From contig JAFMSR010000018.1 in NCBI GenBank assembly GCA_022818135.1, positions 1,077,552 to 1,141,551 on the forward strand: a DNA stretch of 64,000 bases, read 5' to 3'. The position numbers were made by a program, and so were the translations under genes. Every line of letters begins with the position of its first letter. The first letter of the stretch is position 1. Under the pieces are notes generated by a model that was given only the letters and a program-made list of their open reading frames with translations, searched no databases and was not told the origin of the DNA. Of this stretch, positions 57,880 to 64,000 are shown piece after piece. The stretch is from Saxidomus purpurata (lineage: Eukaryota > Mollusca > Bivalvia > Venerida > Veneridae).

Positions 57880-59220
57880 ATTTACATATCTACTCATATA
57901 CATGTATGATGTAAATCACATTTCAGTTATCAAGTGTCAATAGTTACTGTTATCCACAATGTCTGATAGCAGTAACTGTTCAAATTAAAACTGTTTCCTA
58001 TAAATACCTACAATATTCAGGCTAGTTGTTTATTTTTTTTTTCAAATTATTCACAACTTTTTAAAATCCCAGTTGAGCCCTTTGAAGCTAAAGAGGTAAA
58101 ATATCAAAATGAGAAAATTTTAGTGAAGTCAATGATATTATACAAGATAAAAGGTACAGAATAGCTTTAACTAAATTTAGAATCTCTGCACATGATCTTG
58201 CTATTGAAATAGGTCGGCATATAAATATACCAAGAATTGAAAGAAAATGCATGCAGCTAAAATATGATAGAAAATGAATTTCATCATCTTTTGATTTGTT
58301 CAAACTTCAGAATTCTTAGACAGAAATATTGAAAGAAATATTATTATACGTGGCCTACTTTACAAAAACTTTCCAATTCTAAAACTGTATTAATCAATTT
58401 GTCCAAATTTCTTTACCATGCAAACAAAATAAGAAACTAAAACTTATTACATTTTATTCATCTTGAAAATGTTAATTACCAAGCCCTTCCTAAAAGCTTT
58501 GTACTTGGCTTATATTGTTGTTGCTATATGCGTTGTGTAATGTTTAATGCAATAAACTATATTGTTGTTGTATTTGCAAGGTCACTCACTCGTGAAAATG
58601 AGTGTCTAAAAAACACCTTAGGAAAATAACAACGTTTACAGTACTTTAGTCCAGTACAGCGAGGTTCCATAACTTACTTAAATATTTATGTAGGGGGAAA
58701 CACAAATACAATAAACTCTGTAACTAACTCCTTAACTCATTGAACACTACACATGGAGAACAAATTAATGGGCATAATATCTTTACAAATCTCGATAACT
58801 ATCAATGAAAGAAAACAAAAGTTAAAAGATACAAGTTACACACAGAGGGAGAGGACAACTTTTGTTTCCGTAGATCTATAAGATGAAGATATTTTTCACA
58901 GAGCGAGTGTTGTATTCAGCCCGGCACAGTCAGCATATTTTTTTCATTTTTGAAATAAACATATTGTTGGTGATATTCATACTTATTATAATTATACTTG
59001 TTTCATATGGGTTACTATGATCTTATCAAGATATTATCAACCTTGATACCAAAGTGAACTTCTGAAAGATATAAAAAGTCCAGTTTATAAAAACAAGACT
59101 TAGCGGAACCAAGACTGTTTTACGACATATATACAACAAAAGTCCTGACTAGTCAAATGATAAATGCTAGCTCTATAATTCTGTATTCTATATGACAAAG
59201 GGGGACTAACATATACATAT
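57880..59220. other. POLG intron B / cGLR upstream region
   Basis: Contains the flank that is also found rearranged at 44610-47660 (58600-58930). A minus-strand 71-aa ORF at 58088-58303 has no recognisable features. No other gene. Confidence 0.5.
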
Positions 59221-59224
59221 CATT

Positions 59225-59488
59225 CTGTTAATCAATCTACTTATTATCTCCCTTCATAATGACATTTAAAACCAAAAAAGGAAGTTTAAGATTACGTCAG
59301 AAAAATACCAACAGATTGATCTACTTAAAATTGAAAAAGAGATATATAAGGCAAGTTACAATACATTCTCTATATAAATTATCATTTTATCACCAAAAAA
59401 AAAGCCCATAAACCTTTGCAGTACAAATAAGGTTATAGATTTTTCTAAATAAAATAATAAACACTTCAAGTTTTCAATATTTTTCTTG
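59225..59488 (+). promoter_or_regulatory. cGLR copy B 5' flank; splice acceptor deleted
   Basis: Homologous to one array unit and to 36691-36953. GATTACGTCA at about 59290 and the GC-type donor AAGGCAAGT near 59349 are kept. The ~105 bases that in copy A lie between TTTTTCTTG and the ATG, including TTTCAG, are missing here, so the ATG follows TTTTTCTTG directly. Confidence 0.45.
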
Positions 59489-60205
59489 ATGTTTCATGCT
59501 CCAGATAACTATCATAATGCTTCACTGAGACTGTCTGAGGTGTTGAATGATATTGGTGTTAGTAAGAGAATGTTGATGAAGAGGAGGAGAGTGAGTTTAC
59601 TGAGGGAGACTGCACACACAATCACAAATAGATTATTAGGATTTCAGGCATCTAAGTATCTGTTAGGAAGTCAGTCAGAAGGTACAACTACAGCAGGACT
59701 GAAATCTGACTTTGATATACTTGCCTGTATGAATGGATACACTGTGATACAGGACTGGGCTGAGTGGTCTCCTGGTAAAATCAACCTGCTCATGATACAG
59801 GATGAAACAACTCCACCAGGATATTGTTACTTACAGCTCACTAGACTTGATGCTCCACTTCCTGAGGAATATGGGAATTACTTGAATTACTTTGTAAAGG
59901 ACATACATGGAAGGTTGTTGATTAAAAACACAGTGATTGATATAGCTCTACATGAAGGTGAGCAGCGAGAAGGTCCATCACTGGCAACACAAGGAATACC
60001 AGGTGTATCCGATAAAGATCAAATTATTGCATACCCTTTTAAAACCTTACCACAGTCAGTCAGACATTGGGTAGAACAGGAACATTCAAGGTGGCCTACG
60101 GAGGAAATGAAAAGATATGTAGAAACATCTGACTGCTTTGTTGTTCCAGCAGGTAGTAGTGTAAGTAAATATAAAGACTTCCAGTGGAGAATTTCTACCT
60201 CCTGA
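59489..60205 (+). CDS. cGLR copy B, N-terminal part to TGA (238 aa)
   Basis: Contains the whole GS motif and metal-binding Asp pair. A truncated product would lack the C-terminal lobe needed for a closed catalytic site. The ATG at 59489 is chosen to match copy A; a TTG codon precedes it directly. Confidence 0.7.
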   Translation: MFHAPDNYHNASLRLSEVLNDIGVSKRMLMKRRRVSLLRETAHTITNRLLGFQASKYLLGSQSEGTTTAGLKSDFDILACMNGYTVIQDWAEWSPGKINLLMIQDETTPPGYCYLQLTRLDAPLPEEYGNYLNYFVKDIHGRLLIKNTVIDIALHEGEQREGPSLATQGIPGVSDKDQIIAYPFKTLPQSVRHWVEQEHSRWPTEEMKRYVETSDCFVVPAGSSVSKYKDFQWRISTS

Positions 60206-61621
60206 GCTGAGAGGTGCTTCATGTTTAATCTAAATATTACTCAGATACGGTGCTACATCCTGTTAAAGATGATTCTTAAAACATATATAAATATGCATGA
60301 TCAAAAACACATTACAAGTTATATGTGTAAAACAGTTTTATTTCACTGTATTAAGAGTAAACCTTTACATGTCTGGAATGAAAGTAATATTCTTCATTGT
60401 TTAACTTATTGTTTGTCTACACTTAAAGAATGTATATTGTGTGGTAACTGTCCTCATTTCATTATACCTGGTAACAATTTGATGGCTGGCAAAATAACTG
60501 CTGAAAACAAGCACCAGTTACTTGAAAAGATGACAAACGTAATAAAGAAAACTATTGGTTCTCTCCGCAAGATTCAGACTGATGGCCTTGAACAACGACT
60601 AAAGTTGAAGTTGAACATTATACCTGATATAGACTACTATGCCAAATTCTATATTGAACATGCTGCAAGATTTCTTGAAGATGCAGGAGGTCTTGCATTC
60701 AATACTGCTGGTAGTATTGCCACTTGCTATAAATTATGTCTCCTCTTCCTGAATAATAAAGGTTTTGAGGAACAGATGCCTTCCCTATTGCAGACTGTTG
60801 TTAATTTAATTGGGTATCACAATGAAGGAAATTTGTTCGAACAGACAGCATGCAGACTTGTGACACCTTTACTCTGTACTACACTAGGATCTCTGAAGGC
60901 ATCCTACAACATTCAGCACAACAATCCTGTTTCTCCTCAAGCACTTAGATGGCTGTCTTTAGGGATTAACTCGGATATCTCATCCAGCAGGCTGAAGATT
61001 GCTTCTATGTTTTATTGTGTTGATGACATGGAAAGAGCAGCCTTAATTCTGAGACATACTGAAGAACAGTACAACATACATGTTGTAGAGGTTGTATGTG
61101 ATTGTTACTTATTTCAAACGGTCTTAGGCAAATTGGATTTCTGCAAAGTATCATACAATTACAATGAAGAAGCTTTAAAGTATATTACAGCCTTTTGTGT
61201 CAAATTTCTGCCTACAGAAATAAACTGTATTCCAAAGGAGCTTCAGTATGAAATGTTCAGATCTACTGAAGAGGAACGACAACATAGAGGGATATATGAT
61301 GGCTGGATGGATTGGGCTATTGTAGATTCCATTGTATATCTTTACTTTCTTCAGTATAAGACCTATGGCTACCTACACAGGATACAAGACCAACAGCAAG
61401 CGTTACGTAAACTCCTCATGGTTACTCTAAGAGAAAAAAACCTTGCACATAGAGAAACAGCCTGTAATCTGTTAGGACAGTGTATGGAGCAAGAGAATAG
61501 GCCCAATGACGCATTGCAGTGCTACAGAAATTCACTTCACGTCAGCCAAACAAACAATGTTGCAAGATTCCATATCTGTAGGCTTCTGGCCAGGCTAGTT
61601 GCTCTTGCAAGAGACAATTAA
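60206..61621 (+). CDS. cGLR copy B, C-terminal part after TGA (471 codons)
   Basis: Open in the same frame from the TGA to TAA at 61619-61621; first ATG at 60221. Mab-21 C-terminal lobe (to about residue 350 of the whole) followed by a helical, TPR-like region whose last repeat contains LLGQCMEQE and DALQCYRNSL. Long open length after the stop suggests the stop is young. Confidence 0.7.
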   Translation, partial: AERCFMFNLNITQIRCYILLKMILKTYINMHDQKHITSYMCKTVLFHCIKSKPLHVWNESNILHCLTYCLSTLKECILCGNCPHFIIPGNNLMAGKITAENKHQLLEKMTNVIKKTIGSLRKIQTDGLEQRLKLKLNIIPDIDYYAKFYIEHAARFLEDAGGLAFNTAGSIATCYKLCLLFLNNKGFEEQMPSLLQTVVNLIGYHNEGNLFEQTACRLVTPLLCTTLGSLKASYNIQHNNPVSPQALRWLSLGINSDISSSRLKIASMFYCVDDMERAALILRHTEEQYNIHVVEVVCDCYLFQTVLGKLDFCKVSYNYNEEALKYITAFCVKFLPTEINCIPKELQYEMFRSTEEERQHRGIYDGWMDWAIVDSIVYLYFLQYKTYGYLHRIQDQQQALRKLLMVTLREKNLAHRETACNLLGQCMEQENRPNDALQCYRNSLHVSQTNNVARFHICRLLARLVALARDN

Positions 61622-63570
61622 CTGGTGACTTGAAAACAGGTAAATGTGACTACGAGAGAACATGTATTTAGAAGGCAACACAAAATTTATTTAAGAAGTG
61701 GCCACATAAAGGAGATGGCTGCTTAAAACAAGTTATTTTCTTGAACACCTTAATACTTTTACTGGTTAAACTAAGGCTTACCGTAACATGCCGCCTACTG
61801 TATACAGTATCAACCTGCCATTAGTGGTGAGGCTCAAGTCTGATGGTTCAAAACGATATTACAAACCTGTATGTAACATGACTGTCTAACGTGATCACTG
61901 ACCATTTAAAATGATGCAAAATTGCCATTTAGCCATAACAAATACCATAGACTGAGAAAAACATAAAAGAACCAAGTTTAACAAAATTACAGAGAATCCT
62001 AAATGTTTTATAATAAGCTATACTGGTTTTTGCCATGTTCATCTGCCTATGTATCCTGTTTGCAATGTATTTCACCTGAGCAGTTATGGCATTCATCTTA
62101 TTTGTTTACTGTAGCAGCAGCTGTTCTTGTTGGTGACCAACAGGATAAAACATGTACAAGGCGCAAGACTATACACCTAATCTGTATAGTTTGAATAAAA
62201 TGTAGTTTTGGTATTACAATGTGTATACACTTATATGTAGGTAAAGAAGTTGTAATACCCTTGATTGAACAGAAAATAACCAATGTTTTATAACATGAGT
62301 TTGACTGATTGAAATTTCTTGTATAATTATATTGTTATTGATATTTACCCTTAAAGTCCAAGGAGCACATTTACAAGAAGCTCTTATTTTACCAAGAAAG
62401 ATGTCTTACTGGTGGAAATGATCTTTATGTGTACAAAAGACATTCCTTACTTGCCTTCTAAATCGATAAGTACATGTAAGAAATATAGCACAGTTTTTTT
62501 TCTCAATGATATTGCAAAAACTAAGAAAGGCTTTCTTGCAACCCTTTTTCATGAAGAAATGCTTTGAATATGAAAGAAAAGCATATGTAAACATAACTTT
62601 TGAGTAAATAGAACATGGTTATATCATTAAATTATCCATTAAATTTATGTGTCTTTTTATATCAGTAAATTCAAAGTGATCCTGATGTTTCAATGTTTTT
62701 ACATATGAACAGAGATAATTTTTTTAACTTTAAAAAACTGATAAACTTGTGTTCAGTAAGAAATAATAGAAGTCAGTCTTATTTTGATTTTAGTTCACTT
62801 TATATTTTGTTGGAATATGTTTGATATGTCATCTCCATGTGCTCAATAATTTTGCCATTTAATTTTAAAATCTTTCCAGGCATGACAGAGCTGCCATGTA
62901 TACAGTATTCCATGACCTTTAAAGTCTAAGTGTGACCTTCACCGTTGAGGTAGGGTGGTGGGTTTTGCCTCTTGATGTGCTGATCATTCGTGCCAAGTTA
63001 TTTTAAACCCTTCCATGCATGACAAGGCTACAGTGCGATTACACAAAAAAACATAAGGACAAACGGACATACTAAAAATTGGCATTTGCGTGGCTATTCT
63101 TTTGTTCTCTATTGTACTTTTTAGCCACACAAGCCCAAAAATAGCTGCATAAGACATACGGAATGAATGACATGAAAGAGAATTTACTGTTACCCATACA
63201 GTATTCCATGTCCTTTAAACATTTGCATGACAAAGTTACAGTTCGGACACGAATGTATGCATATACAAATGTATACAAGATTCCATTACCTATAAACTCT
63301 AAGTGTGACCTTGACCTTTGAGGTAGGAACATGGGTCTTGCACTCAACACGTCGTCTTGATGTGCTGAACATCTGTGCCAAATTATTTTATAATCCTTCA
63401 ATGCATGACAAAGTCACAGTCTGTTTGATGTATGTAGTTTTATAGAATTGTTAGTGATAAAAAAGTATTAAAACAGGAAGTATCTAATATTGTTAGGTAG
63501 GTATCAGCTGACACAGTTGTTGATAAATAATACAGATCTATGAAAAAATATATATTAAGGGAATAATTAC
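61622..63570. other. POLG intron B downstream of cGLR; P3 fragment at 62830-63425
   Basis: 61622-62800 matches 40217-41400. From 62830 to 63425 there are three units of the P3 pearl-like family (TAAGTGTGACCTTGACC, TTGATGTGCTGAACATC, ATGCATGACAAAG), with no start or hairpin end. Short ORFs there are repeat by-products. Confidence 0.6.
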
Positions 63571-63600
63571 CTTCCGCCAACCCATTTCCAGGTTTGTCGA
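63571..63600 (-). pseudogene. POLG: POLG copy B 30-nt microexon
   Basis: Same boundaries and phase as 41491-41520; encodes RQTWKWVGG with Trp in place of Gly. The acceptor TTTTTCAATTTCAG and donor GTAATT are intact. Confidence 0.8.
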
Positions 63601-64000
63601 CTGAAATTGAAAAACAGTGCATGTAGTTTGTGATATCGATTAATCACTGAAATCAGCAAAATGTGTCATCACAAATATTTCTTCTTTTTTTTTACAGTAG
63701 ATAGCTGTTTCAAACAGGAACAAACTATTAAATCCTAAAAATTTATACACAACACAAAACTTAAGTATATATAATAAAGCATGAAAAATATTACAGTTGT
63801 TGATATGTTACAGTTATTTTAGCATTATTGAATACTCATGGCCTAGTGTATTAACGTGCCTATTAGTATACTTCTTTCAAAAACAGTTCCATTTGTACAA
63901 TTTAAACAAATCTTCTGAACTACCATTCTCGCAAAAAGTTCTTTAAGAAAGAACACTTTAATTACCGATAAGCAAGGCAGTTAGGTTTTAAATATATCTA

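Larger units (their letters stand above)
59489..61621 (+). pseudogene. Mab-21/cGAS-like receptor (cGLR) gene, copy B, one in-frame TGA
   Basis: A single frame of 710 sense positions is interrupted only by TGA at 60203-60205 (codon 239; copy A has TTA, Leu). Motifs: GSQSEG at residues 60-65, SDFDIL with the acid pair D74/D76, DFQWRIS just before the stop, then QIRCYILLKMILK, CGNCPHFIIPGNNLMAGKIT and a TPR-like C-terminus (LLGQCMEQENRPNDALQCYR). It has no introns in the coding part, as in copy A, and lies antisense in the POLG intron. The family makes cyclic dinucleotides in innate immunity. Whether this copy is a recent pseudogene, a null allele, a sequencing error or read through cannot be decided here. 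Confidence 0.85.
55259..63600 (-). pseudogene. POLG: POLG copy B, C-terminal exons (upstream exons outside window)
   Basis: Five exons on the minus strand: 63571-63600, 57722-57836, 56151-56290, 55743-55854 and 55259-55387, with the same phases and splice sites as copy A. The motif B exon would lie beyond position 64000. Two changes are damaging. Motif C reads YDEVR instead of HDEVR (56151-56290), and CGA to TGA at 55785-55787 stops the frame about 56 residues before the normal end. WLLVEY replaces WLFEEY. Unless these are sequencing errors, the copy cannot encode a normal polymerase. The 5.7-kb first intron holds cGLR copy B in antisense. Confidence 0.8.
42912..64000. repeat. segmental duplication, unit B (continues beyond window)
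   Basis: Matches unit A in order and orientation. It differs by losing part of 25790-26440, lacking the 30715-32429 insertion, and gaining the 44610-53830 block with the amplified cGLR 5' flank. Homology still holds at 63900-64000 against about 42060-42150, so the end of unit B lies outside. Confidence 0.75.

Noticed and set aside
37057..61621. Bacterial-type CD-NTase (CBASS) or recent transfer from bacteria
   Set aside because: The C-terminal Mab-21 lobe (QIRCYILLKM, HFIIPGNNL) is the animal cGLR form, and the gene is nested in an animal gene; nothing suggests transfer.

Overview
This is eukaryotic, AT-rich, intron-containing DNA packed with repeats. It is most likely from a bivalve mollusc. 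The evidence is animal-type exons of mitochondrial DNA polymerase gamma, Mab-21/cGAS-like receptor (cGLR) genes of the kind greatly expanded in bivalves, and several families of pearl-like elements (terminal hairpin, GTCC-type microsatellite, internal tandem units of roughly 115-190 bp). No bacterial-style operon, rRNA or convincing functional tRNA gene is visible. There is one 500-base assembly gap.

Layout. (1) 89-5020: a mobile element with inverted terminal repeats of about 585 bp. Its minus-strand genes are compact and overlapping: a C2H2 zinc-finger protein, a Lys-rich protein and an interrupted third ORF. This organisation recalls Polinton/virus-like elements; a pearl-like element sits inside the third ORF. 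(2) 5021-24800: intergenic DNA with pearl-like elements (8293-9536, 13803-14610), tandem AGGTCA-rich repeats (13200-16200), an unusual hairpin cluster (17828-17945), decayed coding-like sequence (20430-22130) and the gap. (3) About 25190-42900 (unit A) and about 42912-64000 (unit B, continuing past the end): a tandem segmental duplication. Each unit carries the 3' exons of POLG on the minus strand. Inside the large intron before the exon encoding MFNKLE, each also carries a plus-strand Mab-21/cGLR-type gene (A 37057-40216, B 59489-61621). Unit B is enlarged by an array of about 12 copies of the cGLR 5' flank (47660-51594).

Condition of the genes. Neither cGLR copy is intact as written. A has a 4-base deletion and a 1.04-kb repeat insertion; B has a single in-frame TGA in an otherwise open frame of 710 codons. 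Both POLG copies also look decayed. A has a 4-base insertion and no 5' exons before the duplication boundary. B has a His-to-Tyr change in polymerase motif C and a premature TGA. The cGLR copies differ far more than the surrounding POLG exons, mostly at amino-acid-changing positions. The general picture is a locus where POLG 3' fragments travel with a rapidly diversifying innate-immune sensor gene, with later repeat insertions, one of them with a clean empty site in the sister copy. All homology calls were made by reading the sequence; no database search was run.
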